Positions 33,791-45,411 are shown, counted from the first letter of the stretch. The stretch: 64,000 nt of DNA from Viridothelium virens (GCA_010094025.1 ML991832.1:1-64000), one strand, 5' to 3'. The notes: generated by a model not told the origin, from the letters alone. Program-made: numbers and translations.

Positions 33791-35252
33791 TTATGCCCCT
33801 TCGTCCTCATCCTCCACCTCAAATTCCTCCTCAACCTCCTCCCACTCCTCCTCAAAGTACTCCGCCACTTTCCCCTTCTCCTCCTTCGACCGCCCCACAT
33901 CCAGCATAAACCTCACCGTCCCATCCCTCCCCCTCTCCCCCCCCCCACGCCCCCGCATCCCCACCTCAGGCGGCGACACCGGCGTCGTCTGCGCCGCCGC
34001 CGCACCACTCGCCGCCGACCCCGGCGCATCAAGCGGACTCTGCGGACTCGGCTTCCCAGAACTCGTTCCCGCACCCGTTCCCCCCCCAGCAGCGCCACTA
34101 CCATTCTTCCCATTCGTGAAGTTCGCCGACGACGAAGCAGCGGCAGCAGCGGCAGCAGCGTCCCGGCGCATTTTCGCAAGCGCAACCTCGTCAGTCTCGG
34201 TGTGGCGTGGAAGAGCGTCGGCAGCGGCCTCGTTATTGAGGGTGATGCGGATAGCGATGAAAGCCTCGATAGCGAATTTAGGGCCTTCGATGGTCTGGTT
34301 GCGGTGGTGGGTGTAGAGGTCGAGGAGGTCGAGCAGGGTCTCCATGACTTCGGCGCGGGTGGTGGCCCAGTCGGTGTAGGAGACGTGGTGGCGAACGGGG
34401 TGGAGGTCAGCGGTGTGCAGGCGGGCGGCGAGCTCGAGGCTGGCGAGGGCCATGGTGGAGCTGGTTTGCTTGAGGGGCGCGAAGGTGCGGTAGAGGTCGT
34501 TGCAGATGTTGAAGGAGCATTTGGAGACGGGTTCCGCGGGGTACTTGCATGCTTTGCAGAGCTTGATGAGGAGTTCTTGCGGGAAGCGGTTGCGGAAGTC
34601 GAAGGAAGAGCATTCGAGCATGAGGCGCTCGAGGCCTACGAGCGTTCGATGACCTGTTTCGAAGATCTGCAGATTATGTTAGAGAATGATGTACTGAGGA
34701 TGAAAGAATGCGCAAGGTCACATACCGGATCATCAGGGCTAAGTTTGTCGGCTGGGCCGACATTCATGTTATAGGCTGTGCAGAGAATTTCCTTGGATTT
34801 CTTCAGGGTGTCTTCGATTTTGCATGCAGTAAAAAGCGCAGCAGCGGCAGCGTCCTACCTGAAGTCAGAGTGAATGGCATTGTAGGCATCATGAAAATCA
34901 CTTACAATGTAATTGTATTCATTGTCGGCGTGCATGAGGCGGAATTTGTGATAGTACACGCATGCGGTGTTGTATGTGCGAACCGGCCTTGAGAAAAATA
35001 ATTTCAGGAAATGGATACAACAAAGATAGCGTATCGATCTTTCACAACTTACAGCGACAAAGCTTTCCTGACACGATCGATCCATGCGACACCCTGCAGT
35101 CGCATTTGATCCTCGCGCTGCTCGCTGACTCCGAGGGCCGCTAGGGATTCCTGCAATTCTTGCTCGAAGATGTAGGGTTTCGCGACTTCGATGAAGGATG
35201 GATGAGGTCCCTTCACTTCAGATGATTCGGTCTCAGCCACTGGGGGCGCCAT
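33791..35252 (-). CDS. CTK2: CTD kinase I cyclin subunit (Ctk2)
   Basis: 428 residues from exons 35252-35053, 34987-34906, 34854-34726 and 34666-33791. Cyclin box with family-typical runs: PSFIEVAKPYIFEQEL, REDQMRLQGVAWIDRVRKAL, then ARTYNTA-like (VRTYNTACVYYHKFRL), AAALFTACKIEDTLKKSKEIL, and ERLMLECSSFDFRNRFPQELL. A second cyclin fold follows (SSTMALASLELAARLH). The C-terminal 130 residues are low complexity (poly-Ala, Gly/Ser, acidic EEE tail). It is the cyclin partner of Ctk1 and Ctk3 in CTDK-I, which phosphorylates Ser2 of the RNA polymerase II C-terminal domain in the nucleus. The GC-rich repeat tail makes long spurious antisense frames. Confidence 0.93.
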
Positions 35253-36280
35253 CTCTGCTACTTGATGTTAGATGGGATAAGAAAAGCGCGAGGCAGAAAT
35301 AGGAAGGGAAAAGATGCAATTGGCGGCAGGTTTAGCCGGTTTGGCCCGGGGTTGAAAACGAGCCAATCTCAACCTCAAGTCCTACCTTTTTGCATCGCTT
35401 GCACCAGGGGTGAGCACTGAGACTGCACACCCGTACGAGTTGATTCGCTCTCGCTGTCATCCTCTGGATTGGCCCAGGCATGAAAGCGGCTTCGAGAGCC
35501 CAGCGGGATGAAGTTGGGATTCATTCTGTATAAAATCACCTCCCAAGTATTGGTAGTTGGTACAAGATATTGAGTTGATAGGCTTTCGCACCTGTTGCTG
35601 CTGGGACTATTTTCGGATGTCAGTAATCGAACTGCTCACTTTGGCTGGAACTGAGGACGAAAATTGTAGATATTTGCATTATCTGATTTGCAGATACGGT
35701 GCCCCCCAATAGTCCCATCGAGACTTTTGGCCATGGAAGCAACAAATGGGCAGCAACAACAGTCTGATTTCACTCACCTTTTCACTTCACGGATTGTCTC
35801 TCTCGAAACTGTCTTCTTCTATTGAAGCTATCCCCATTTATCAATGATATGCTTTTGGCAAGGGTGGATGTAGGAAGGATTACTCACAAGTCTGGTAGGT
35901 TCGTGGACGGGAGAAGTTGGATTTCGAACAAAAAAGCCCTCATATGTGCGAGCCTCGGGAAGACCTCGGAAGACTTGCTTGTGATGGACTCGTCTTGGAC
36001 ATTCACCACTTGGTTTTCATTGTTGAGCCCAGCGCGTAGCACTATGAGGTCACTCCCAATATCACATGCACTAGCAGCCCACAACACTCGGAACGAAACA
36101 AAAAGAATAGACGTTTCTTTACAATCCATTAATCATTGTTCCTCTACGTAATTCTTGAGTCGTGGAACTCTAACGGAGCTGATTCTAGCACAAGATGCCA
36201 TTCTTCAAGACAATACGTGATTCTGGAAGCGTTGCTCTCTGCGTGATTTTTCAGAGCTCGACTTGATATTATATCTACAT
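35253..36280. other. Intergenic, no gene recognised
   Basis: 1.0 kb upstream of CTK2 and downstream of the caspase-like gene. Short frames at about 35822-36151 on both strands have no motif. Confidence 0.5.
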
Positions 36281-37639
36281 TCAGATCTTTTCCTGTGTCT
36301 CTATGACTGGGGATCTCTTCGTCAGATGATAAGAGCCAACGATAGCAATCCAGGCAATTGTCAGAAGCATACTGTAAATGACTAACAGTCTTCCACGCCA
36401 GAAAATTCCCGATTCGGCTTGCACAGAGGGCGAAGGTTGAGGCTGGCTATGCCATTTGATCTTGTACCGGGCCATGGTCTGCTTGCTGCGGTCTGCCTGC
36501 CATAAGACGATATTACGGTTTTGGATATACGGCAACTTCCGCGAGATTTCTAGCAAGCTATCTCTTGGTCCCACATCATGCCCGCCAAACTTGACTATGG
36601 TATCCTTTTTACCATAGTAGTAGAGCGTCCTCCAAAAGGATAAGTTCTGTGCTGCCAGCTGGTCAAAGGGCGGAGCTACTAGAGCCTCAGGAACACTTAG
36701 AACTGCACCTTTGCTAACTAGTTTATAGATGAAGGTTGGATTGACAGTGATGATGTTAAACATGCCGTCTCTGTTGTCTAGCTGCCCGGCGAATCTGGCC
36801 TGACACTCAAGATACAGACGTTCCCAGTCGAGCATGTAGCAAGCAATGGTCTGGCCATGGCAAAATGCTGGTGTTGACTTGGACTGGGAGCAATCTGGAG
36901 ACTGGATAATGGTCGACGTCATGGCAGGTCCGGTCGTATATTCAGATTTGATAGCTGCATCAACGAGCAAGTGCATAATACTGGACCAATCCATGGATGT
37001 GCCCGTCTTTGGTAATTTAGACTCGCGTGCGCAAGCTGCACCGCTCTCTCGGATAAGCTCACGTACAGGGCTGCTCCCCACGTGATCCAGATGTTGCCTA
37101 CCTAGACTGGTATGGAAGGCTTGAGCTGCATAGCTAGTATTATAGTATACCGAAACGCGGGCTTTGGTCTGCTGATAGATGTATTCAAGGACACTCCCGA
37201 TCTCGCTCCATAGGAGAGAGTCGGCTTGCTTAGCATTTGTTCGAGAAATGGGGAGTTCCGTGTGTCCCTGTTTAGAGCCAATGTCTTGGCAACTTCCATG
37301 TCCGAAATACCAGACTTTGAGCAGCGTTCCCGGGTAGGCATTGACATAATCGATGGCTCTAGCAAGACGCATCTTGATTAGCTGCTCGCCATCGAGCCCG
37401 GTCACTGCGAACGGAATGATGATCTCTTGCCATTCGTAGAAATAGTAGCCCTCGTATACCTTCCGGATACGTTTTGCTATAAGCTCTGTATGATCGTCGT
37501 CATCGGCCCAGTGAATACAAAGTACGAGACATCTCGAGATGCACTCTACAATGGATCGATGTCCAGTGCGAATAGATTGTGGATCTGAGTTCCCTGATGG
37601 TAGACTGACTGCTGATGGCGTGGATGAGTGGCTCCTCAT
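36281..37639 (-). CDS. Membrane-anchored caspase-fold protein with substituted catalytic dyad
   Basis: Single-exon 452-residue protein. Residues 37-175 follow the plan of fungal caspase-like domains: a hydrophobic first strand (CLVLCIHWADDD), a helix, a 'fV..YPGTLLKVWYFGHG' strand with the expected catalytic His (H114 in YFGHG, matching YYGGHG), a W..I...L helix (LLWSEIGSVLEYI), and the strand that normally ends ILDCCYA. Here that strand reads VYYNTSYAAQAF, so Asp-Cys-Cys is Asn167-Thr168-Ser169 and the nucleophilic Cys is absent. A variable middle region follows, then one C-terminal membrane span (LLVIYSMLLTIAWIAIVG) and a 13-residue tail. Proteolysis is therefore unlikely. A pseudo-enzyme or scaffold in cell-death signalling is inference. 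Start chosen at the first ATG; an upstream exon is possible. Confidence 0.6.
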   Translation of the reverse strand: MRSHSSTPSAVSLPSGNSDPQSIRTGHRSIVECISRCLVLCIHWADDDDHTELIAKRIRKVYEGYYFYEWQEIIIPFAVTGLDGEQLIKMRLARAIDYVNAYPGTLLKVWYFGHGSCQDIGSKQGHTELPISRTNAKQADSLLWSEIGSVLEYIYQQTKARVSVYYNTSYAAQAFHTSLGRQHLDHVGSSPVRELIRESGAACARESKLPKTGTSMDWSSIMHLLVDAAIKSEYTTGPAMTSTIIQSPDCSQSKSTPAFCHGQTIACYMLDWERLYLECQARFAGQLDNRDGMFNIITVNPTFIYKLVSKGAVLSVPEALVAPPFDQLAAQNLSFWRTLYYYGKKDTIVKFGGHDVGPRDSLLEISRKLPYIQNRNIVLWQADRSKQTMARYKIKWHSQPQPSPSVQAESGIFWRGRLLVIYSMLLTIAWIAIVGSYHLTKRSPVIETQEKI

Positions 37640-38428
37640 CGTGACAGATGACAGTACCTAATATGGTTTCTTCTTGGAGACGTGGTGCGGCTTTTCTCCT
37701 AATCGAGAAGGTTTCTATTGGACCCGATGATATTAGATAAGGAAATTTTCTTCCAAGAATCGTGGAAATTATGCGACTTAAATAAGAGACTTTCTGTTGT
37801 GTGATTGTAGACTCGGTCCTGAAAAGGAGTTCGTCCTCTTCTTTCACAACGCTCAACCTCGATTACCGGGGCTCACACGTGACGAACGTGGAGGATTGAT
37901 CCACAATCACATTAGGAAGCATGTCCGAGACTGAACAAGCACCGTTTTGGTCCTTGGATGAGACACGAAGGTGTCCATCAAGTAGAGAAGTCGAATGTAG
38001 ATCTAGCAGAGTCTACAAGCAATGCTAAGTTTACGTGCTTAGGTAGCCTAGCCATGCGTCTTCAAGTTTAAATCATACGCACCAGTATATCAGCCTTCTT
38101 CACATATGGAATCGTCGATTCTTACATCATGAAGAATCCTTGAAACACACAGAACTCTATTTATGGGTTAGTTATGTACAAGATTTCTCTAACCCACTTC
38201 TATTGGGAGCTAGACTTGACAGCCGTCTACCAAACTCCGGCCATGCTGAGCGTGGTTAGAAACATCGCAAACCTCTAAACGCCAGGGGTCAGTGACAGTA
38301 TTAACACGAGTGGATGCCTCTGAAAATGACGTCTTGGTCAAAAGTTCTTCGCCCACAGTGCTCTCCGATACTTTGCTCCATCCATACACAGATAAAGGAG
38401 AAAGGTTAGTGTCTCCAAAGAGTAAAAC
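37640..38428. other. Intergenic, no gene recognised
   Basis: 789 bp. An open frame without ATG overlaps the start of the caspase-like gene (to about 37856) and could hide a 5' exon. Nothing else seen. Confidence 0.45.
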
Positions 38429-39347
38429 CTAGTTCACAGACCCTCCAATCAATGGTTCGTCGTCATCCCCATACTCGCCGACATAATCGTAGTTACGGGG
38501 CCGCTCGCTAGGCTCGTGCCAGGCAGCGCCGTGGCGAGGCGTACGCTTGATAGCATGGGAGCCGCACTCGAGACATGTAAAGCGATCGGAGTCGGAGCGG
38601 AGATAGGCGCGAATAAGGTGTATGGCAATGCGAAGCGAGAAGAAGGCATGGATCAGGCTGAAAGAGATTAGGACTTGGGGTTCCCATATTTCGCAGACAG
38701 CGTGCAGGATATGTGCAGATGGGGCAGATGGGGCAGATGTTGATCGGAAAGCAGAAAAGCAAATGATAGGAAGGATGCGGTGAGCTAGGCAGCTGAATGG
38801 CGGCATGCAACGCAAGAAAGCTGCAAGGGCATGAGAGTACTTACATAACTACAAACAACGGCATTGTGCTGTAGGTAGCAAGCACTATGGTAGAGGGATA
38901 CCGATGCCAATACCAGCTTCCCACAAAATTCCTGATGAACATGATGAGATGCATCAATGTCATAGTGAAAAGCAGCACATCCGGCCAAAGTAACAGGTAA
39001 TTTGTCGGCTGCTTTCCCCGACCATTCCTAGAGAAGAGGAGGTAGGCAGAAAACATCGCCGAAAGGCCGAGCTACATCAATAACGTTAACAGAGTACTCA
39101 TACACATCTTAGAAAATATCATGTATGAGATGTGAAGAAAATTGTGGCGCGTTGCGACGCGTTTAAACGAGGTGTGACTTACGGGTACGAAGCCGAGGTA
39201 CTGCAAGGCGCGGCCTACAGGTGCAATAGCATCACATATTGGGAAAAGCACTATTGCCGGGAAGAGTGCAAGAAGACAGATCCATCTCAATGGCTTATCC
39301 GCAGAGGGGATACTGCCGGTAAGGCCTAATTGATCACCAGCAATCAT
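38429..39347 (-). CDS. Multi-pass membrane protein, unknown function
   Basis: 251 residues from exons 39347-39183, 39071-38845 and 38792-38429; both introns (111 and 52 bp) have GTAAGT donors. About five to six hydrophobic segments, including WICLLALFPAIVLFPIC, YLLLWPDVLLFTMTLMHLIMF, STIVLATYSTMPLFVV and VLISFSLIHAFFSLRIAIHL. A cytoplasmic-looking tail has a CLEC pair (RFTCLECGSHAIKRTPRHG) and ends in acidic and Tyr-rich sequence (YDYVGEYGDDDEPLIG). I do not recognise the family. A small conserved fungal integral membrane protein is likely, given clean splicing and continuous frame. Confidence 0.75.
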
Positions 39348-41023
39348 GGTGGTTAGGTAGCGTGTCCAGTCCTTTCAGGGGTAGCGGACGTGGCGCGAAT
39401 TGGAGTCGAGAACTTGAGAGGCACAGTGTAGATATGGACAAAGCCTTTTCAGATCAACAGGCTATTTTGTAGTAAGCAGGAACAAATGCGTCGTCAGTTA
39501 CATAGACGGTGTGAAGTTGAAGTGATGTTGGCTGGAGACATTCAGTGGCGGCTTGAGGCTTGGACTCAGGACAGCCACGAGGCCATGCAAACAGCCTTGT
39601 TTCATCCCCGGGCCAACGCGCCAGGCAAGATGCAGCTTAGCGTGGCGGACACAGCCGTGTCGAGGATAGCACGGATTACGGAGGGTCTCTTCTAACCTTC
39701 TACGGTAGAGTGGAGACATGGCCTTAGGTAATGCCGCTAAGGCCAGATGTACCCAGAGGTACCCGGCCGCGGCCTGCAAAAAAGCAAATGGCAAATGGCG
39801 AGGCCTAGAAGTGTTGTCACGAAAACTAATTCCAGACCATCCGATACTTAACATCTCATCAAGTTAAGTGCCATATATATGACGTTGGTCTTGCGTGGAC
39901 CATTTCCAGCCTTTCCAACCGTCTCAAGACCAGCTCTCGAACCGGACACTCGAATCGGGCACTCGATGCAACAAGAATCACCGTTGTACCACGCATGAAT
40001 TACAGGGTAATCTGTACCTGTTCAGCTGCAGCCCTACGGGGAGATTCCTCCCGTGACTCCTCGGGCATGGCCGTATCTAGATACGTTGTTTGACAGGTAA
40101 TATTCCCCTAATAAGGTTACACAGTTTCGAAAACAGTACTTCGCATGCCTCTGCTGTCGATGGACTACAGTTGGTCCTGTCCTACTCCAATCCACAGGAA
40201 GTGGCGACCCACGTATCTCCATAAGCTCAAATTTGCAACAGTTCGATGCTGATTGCGTCCCGGTCACCCACTTGCGAATCGCTACAGACCAGTTGCATGC
40301 TTAACTTCGAGGAAATCACTCTTCTCATGGACAAGGTATCATGCAGTTCATTTTTTTGCTTGGACACTCCTTGTCCGTGAACCGGTGGTAAGCAACTTCC
40401 AAATAATCCATCCTTTCGGAGTTCCAAAGTGACGGGATTTCCATTCCCGCGGCGATTGATCTTGCGAGATCTGCAGCCGTTGACAGTACACCTCGCCTGT
40501 CTCCACGAGATATTTGTAATTCCAGTCAGATCTAGTCGCACATTGCCGTAATTTGCAGCCTGCGAAATACCTATACGTGGTCAAAAGCGCGTTGTTACAC
40601 CAGCTCTACTCTTTCATCCATCAGTCGCCCAGAACCGGAAACTTCGACCGCCTGGCATGAAATGATCCCGAACGCCAACCTACAGGCAACATGTTACATT
40701 ACATGCTACGCTGACATTGCACGTTTACGTCGGCTAGGCAGGAACTTGGAAAATTCCCGTCTAGGCACCTGCCCTTAAACCGCGGGAAGCAGGAATGGAT
40801 GTTATTGATGCTGTGGAACAATGGTGCATCAAGCTGCGGGAGTTAGATGAATACGTGTAGATGGAATTACGGTCAATGCATCAGTATTACAATGTTAGAC
40901 TTGGGTTTGTTGACGGGAGCCAAGCGAAGATGAGTCTGTATTGAAGCCAATACGATGAAATCGTGTAGGGTATCATGACGATGAGCGCGATATTCTTTCC
41001 GATGAGATCGAATGCTTGGTCTT
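39348..41023. other. Intergenic, no gene recognised
   Basis: 1.7 kb. Overlapping minus-strand frames at 40227-40584 are Cys/Arg-rich but lack a start with signal peptide or any domain. No repeat structure stood out. Confidence 0.45.
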
Positions 41024-43350
41024 CTACCCTTCGCTGTCACTATCTTTGGTATCATCACCCTCTTCATCCTCACTATCTGCTGGTACTCCGTCCCCGCTCA
41101 CCAGCTTCCTGTTTATCCCGAATATATGGGACATTTCTTCCAACGTTCTTCCCCTCGTCTCCACCATTGCATACCGGACGAAGACTAATGCCACGACACA
41201 GATACCTGCATAGATAATATACAAGCCCCAACCTACTCTCTCCTCCACCACCGGCGTCGCCTGTGCTACAACCCAGCACGCTCCCCATAAGCTCATAGTA
41301 CTCAATGCACTGCCCTTTGCTCTCATCCCCAGCGGGAAAATCTCCGCTGCGTAGGTCCAACTCCCAACAGCCCAACTAAGATTGAAGAAGACATAGAACA
41401 GGTAAGGGAACATGACAATAGAAAAGTTAGCTGGGTCGTCCGGGTGTTGTTCCGCATGGGACTGAAGAGCGGCGATGCCGAGCATAGAGAACATCATCCC
41501 GAGGGTTCCGAGTTGCAGCCAGGTGCGGCGAGGGAGGCGGTCAAAGATGAAGATGGGGATCCACGAGGTGGCGAAGAGCACGAGGCCGATGCCGCCAGTG
41601 GCAAGATTGCGAGTGGGGGCGCGGCGGATGCCGCCTTTCTCGAACAAGGTGGGCTATCGGAAAGTATAAGAAGTCAGTCTGAGCGTAATAAGTGGGGTTT
41701 TCGAAGTCAAAATGAACGGAGATCGCGAACTTCTGAGCGGTGTAGTGAGCTGAAGAAAAGAATTGGAAGGGGTAAAGTAAAGCCTGAAACACGACGAAAA
41801 AAAGCTTACAGCATAGTACAGAATCGAATTCGTCCCCGTAATCTGCTGAAAAAACTGCACTCCCATCCCCAGCGCCGTGACCCTCCCCACCGCCCCCCGA
41901 AACATCTCGCCCCACCCCACCTGCATGACCCCCCTCTCCCACTCCTGCTCCCTCTCAATCTCCCTCATCTCCTCCTCCGCCCTTACACTCCCCCTCAACC
42001 TCACCAAAACCTCCCTCGCACACTCCCTCCGCCCCTGCCCCACCAACCACCGCGGACTGGGCAGAACCCAGCCCCAACAGCCCACCGCCCACACCGCCGC
42101 AGGCAAAACCTGCAACCCAAGCGGAACGCGCCACCACCCCTCCCAATCCCAGCGCGCAAACCCCCAGTCCGCCACAAACGCCACCAGCTCCCCACCACAG
42201 AGCACCATCTGCTCGAGGGCGACGACCCGCCCGCGCAGGTGCGCCGGCGCGATCTCCGCAACGTACAGCGGCACGCCGCCCGAGGCGACGCCGACGCCGA
42301 TGCCGAGCACCACGCGGCCGAGACCCAGGAGGAAGAGGGATGGCGCGGCGGCTTGGAGCAGCGCGCCGATGAGGGCGAGCGTGCCGGAGAGGGAGAGGGC
42401 GCGCTCGCGGCCGAGGGGGTCGGCGAGGGGCGCGAGGAGGAGGGCGCCGAGGAGGGAGCCGAGGTCGAGGAGGGAGATGATGGCGCCGGTGACCCCTGTT
42501 GGGGGAAGGATGGAGGTGGTTAGTGCGTGGGTTTTGAGGGGCGGGTGGGGGTCGTTGTCGTGGTCGTAGTAGTGGCGGAGAACACTTGACTAGGGGAGAG
42601 AAAGGGAAAGAAGGTTGGAGTGGTGGGAGAGGTAGTGGGAGGGTGGGATGTGGTTGGGTAGGAGAGGCGAACGGGTCAGTGGGGGCAAGGAAGGGTGCTA
42701 GGGGAGGGGAGCAGGGGAGAAGGTGGGGTGTGGTTGTACACGAGGAGAGAAGGGAGAGGGATTCGGAGAGACGGAGAGGCCATGGAGAGTGGGGTTAAAG
42801 GTTGTGGAGGTGGGGGAGTGCTTGCTGAGGGAGAAAGTTTGGGGGAAAGTGGTGAGATTTTCGAGTGATGGAGGGATGTCCCATGAGGATGAAAGGTGGA
42901 GAAAGCTCGGGAAGGTAGAGAATAGAGATTTGAGATGATGGACAAGGCTTCGAGAAGATAGGAAAGTTTGAGAAACACCGTACAAGAGTTCCGTGGTCGC
43001 ATCAGATCCTTCCATCGTGCATCCGCAACGATCATGCCCATCACGCCTTGGTCGTACCCGAATAGAAAAGCCCCGATCGAGACAAAAGCGGTGAGTTGAT
43101 AGACATATTTCTCGTTTGGTAGCCGCACATGGCCATCCCTGATGTTCAGCGGCGGGCGGATAGGTTTACTCTGTTTAAGCCAAGCTACTAATCCGGATGT
43201 CCTGTAGCGACGAGGCGATTGCCGTGTTCCGAAAGATCTGCGGCTGGTCTCTTGGTCATCGCAGGCATCCGAAGATTCGGGCTCGCCGTCTTGACACTCT
43301 TCATCTTCATCAGGAAGACTCGTATATTGGTCGCTAGGGTTCGGAGCCAT
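41024..43350 (-). CDS. MFS sugar-type transporter
   Basis: 593 residues from exons 43350-42979, 42589-41810 and 41653-41024; an alternative in-frame ATG at 43368 would add six residues. Sugar porter signatures are present: FVSIGAFLFGYDQGVMGMI (TM1), VTGAIISLLDLGSLLGALL, PLADPLGRERAL (loop 2-3 motif), GLGRVVLGIGVGVASGGVPLY, PAHLRGR, FFQQITGTNSILYYA/PTLFEKGG, DRLPRRTWL, and VETRGRTLEEM after TM12. The C-terminus is acidic. Intron 1 is long (389 bp) with a weak GTGTTT donor and pyrimidine-rich body. The second exon is strikingly GC-rich, producing large antisense frames. Substrate unknown; plasma membrane location expected. It lies next to a Zn(II)2Cys6 regulator transcribed the same way. Confidence 0.9.
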
Positions 43351-43368
43351 GGTGCGAAGAGGCACCAT

Positions 43369-43702
43369 AATCTGGTCGGAGCTGCCGTGGTGCCTCGAGA
43401 GTGTGAGGTGGCAACTGGCAACTAAGCCGCTCGGGGTTGCTAATCGTGGTCACATGGGAGGGGGTTTGAAATCGTCGGGCATCGACATCTAGGGTTCTGA
43501 GGCTATCATGAAAAATTGACCATGTGCTCGTGCATCTTTGATTTACCAAGTGATCAGATAGTGCGGCGCGTATGTTCTACGTCGGTACGTTTGACACTTG
43601 CGCGACATGGATGTCGTCTTCGGGAGCATATATCCGAAAGCAGAACTCTACACTCTGAAGGGAAGGTTGAGCGACAATTAAGCCCTGGCGCCGTGGCGTA
43701 CC

Positions 43703-43733
<31 letters not shown>

Positions 43734-43766
43734 TTCCATTCAACGTTTTTTATGTACGATAAAATA
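43369..43766. other. Intergenic with a poly(A) tract
   Basis: 398 bp between the MFS start and the 3' end of the regulator gene. It contains a run of 29 A at 43703-43731. No coding sequence recognised. Confidence 0.55.
43703..43731 (+). repeat. Poly(A) homopolymer, 29 nt
   Basis: Uninterrupted run of 29 A. It could be a plain slippage tract or the tail of an old retroposed sequence. The 150 bp before it show no promoter boxes or other SINE-like signs. Confidence 0.85.
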
Positions 43767-45411
43767 TCATGCAGACTTGAGCCCCCAATCACACTGCCAC
43801 GCTTTTCGTAATCGTCGTTGCGCCAAGTCAGTTGGCCAGCCATGAATTTCTTCCGTCTCCTTCAGTATTCGAAATAACGCAACCTGCTCCGTAGGAGTAT
43901 GAAATCGATCCCCACACATCGCAATCGCCATCGCAGCCACCAGCATTGCCGCTGGGGAGCGAGGATTAGATATAGCAATTCCGGCCATGACGCGCACGGT
44001 ATACTTCGCCTCATCGTTGGCTCTCTCGTTCGCCTCCGTGTACGACAAGCCCATCCGTGGTATCGTAGGGTCATAGACGACGAGTAGAAGATGGGCAAGA
44101 TAGTTGTACATGTGGCCCATGACATGCCAATCGGCCAGAAAGTTGATTATCGGAAACCGCGTGGGATCTGACGTCTCGGAAAAAATGGGGTCAAATGAGG
44201 TCGGCCTCTCACGCCTCCAATCTTCATTCACATGCTTCAGCAGCTGGTAAGCATCGATTCTGTTCGGTAGCTCCCGAAAGGCAAACTGCAAAGCGTCGCC
44301 GCACAGTAAGACGGCCCGATTAGCCCAGTCCCCTTCATCCATGTCGACAAAAGGCTGGATGATACGGTTTAGTTGCATGGGCCGGTGTTTAGTTAATGCC
44401 ATGTATAAGTCCTGCCTAAATGCGGCCCACTTTGCCGACTCGCGAAGATCGGACGGCATCTTGACCTGATCATACTGTTGTCCTTGAGCGCGTACAATTG
44501 CCTGAGTGCCCACGAGATGGTTTTCCTGATCTTCTCCCGTGATCGGAACGTCGATCTCCTCTAGGAATCTTAGGATCACCGTCGCCGCGAGGAGACAGTC
44601 GTTCGTCACGGCAGCGTTGTCCGCCAATGCAGGGATTAGCTGTTCGCAGCATTTTTGGTAGTGGTAGTCAGCGACAAGGGGGTCGAAATCTTCCGTGCGG
44701 CTCAGATGTCTTGCAGAGAGGGCCAGCACGGCATACGCTAGCGTGCTATTCTTGCGTGCCCGTTGCGGCACCACGAGGGCAAAGTGACGGTTCGGATCGC
44801 AAAAGTCAAAATAGTGGGCGACCTTCTCTACGAAATGCGCAATCAGGCGTGCATCCTGCGCCGTCCGGACTGGCCAAGGTGAATCGACCGCGATGCCCGG
44901 CGTCATGGGCGTCCTCGGAGGGTTTTCAGCAGCACTCTGAGAGCGGACCCACTTGTCAAAATTCTCCGCCGGCGTGCACTCGAGATCTGACTCGTTTGGA
45001 GGGATGGGCAGGCGGGTAGATTGGCGGCGCAACCTCGTGGTGGGACCCGCGTACTCGTCCTCCAACGCGGGTGTTTCGTCGACAAAGTCGACCCTCTGCG
45101 GCAAATCTAGCCAGACTTGGAACTTGGGGAAGGGCAGCGAGTCCGCGTGGGAGTTCCTGAAACGATACTGAGTCGGACGAACACACTCGCGTCCAGCACG
45201 GGCACATCGTCGGCAAGTGGGCACTTCATCATCACCTGGAAGCTCTCCGATTAGTAGCTGCCGGCTCCGGTCGGGAAGCGAAACACCAGGCTACACGACT
45301 ACCAGACTCACATTTATAGTGGTAGATCCGACAAGCGTCGCTATAAGCACCGAGTCCCCGTTAGCGAACCGGTCTTAGGCGTGTTGGACAGAGGGGGCCT
45401 TACCAGGACAT
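43767..45411 (-). CDS. Zn(II)2Cys6 transcription factor
   Basis: 501 residues from exons 45411-45404 (8 nt), 45340-45312 (29 nt) and 45235-43767. Splicing gives a perfect binuclear cluster at the very N-terminus: C3-x2-C6-x6-C13-x6-C20-x2-C23-x6-C30 (MSC/DACRIYHYKC/DDEVPTCRRCARAGREC). The first Cys exists only if the 8-nt exon ATG-TCC-TG is used, which also supplies the start codon. The rest is a fungal-specific transcription factor domain of the type following short Zn clusters (AYAVLALSARHLSRTED, ATVILRFLEEIDVP, HLVGTQAIV, AAFRQDLYMAL). A nuclear, sequence-specific DNA-binding regulator. Its position between an MFS transporter and a divergent dioxygenase suggests these as targets (inference). 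Confidence 0.9.

Noticed and set aside
33728-34774. Long plus-strand open frame rich in Pro, His and Arg
   Set aside because: It is antisense to the low-complexity tail and exon 4 of CTK2, whose four-exon structure and cyclin motifs are clear.
37640-37856. Open frame upstream of the caspase-like start, possibly a first exon
   Set aside because: It has no ATG and the proposed GTACTG donor join gives no motif gain; left as a possibility only.
40227-40584. Overlapping minus-strand small frames with Cys residues, considered as a secreted peptide gene
   Set aside because: No signal peptide, no start in good position, and the Cys-containing parts are in different frames.
41444-42569. Two long plus-strand open frames, Pro/Arg/Ala-rich
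   Set aside because: Antisense shadows of the GC-rich second exon of the MFS transporter; no domain and biased composition.
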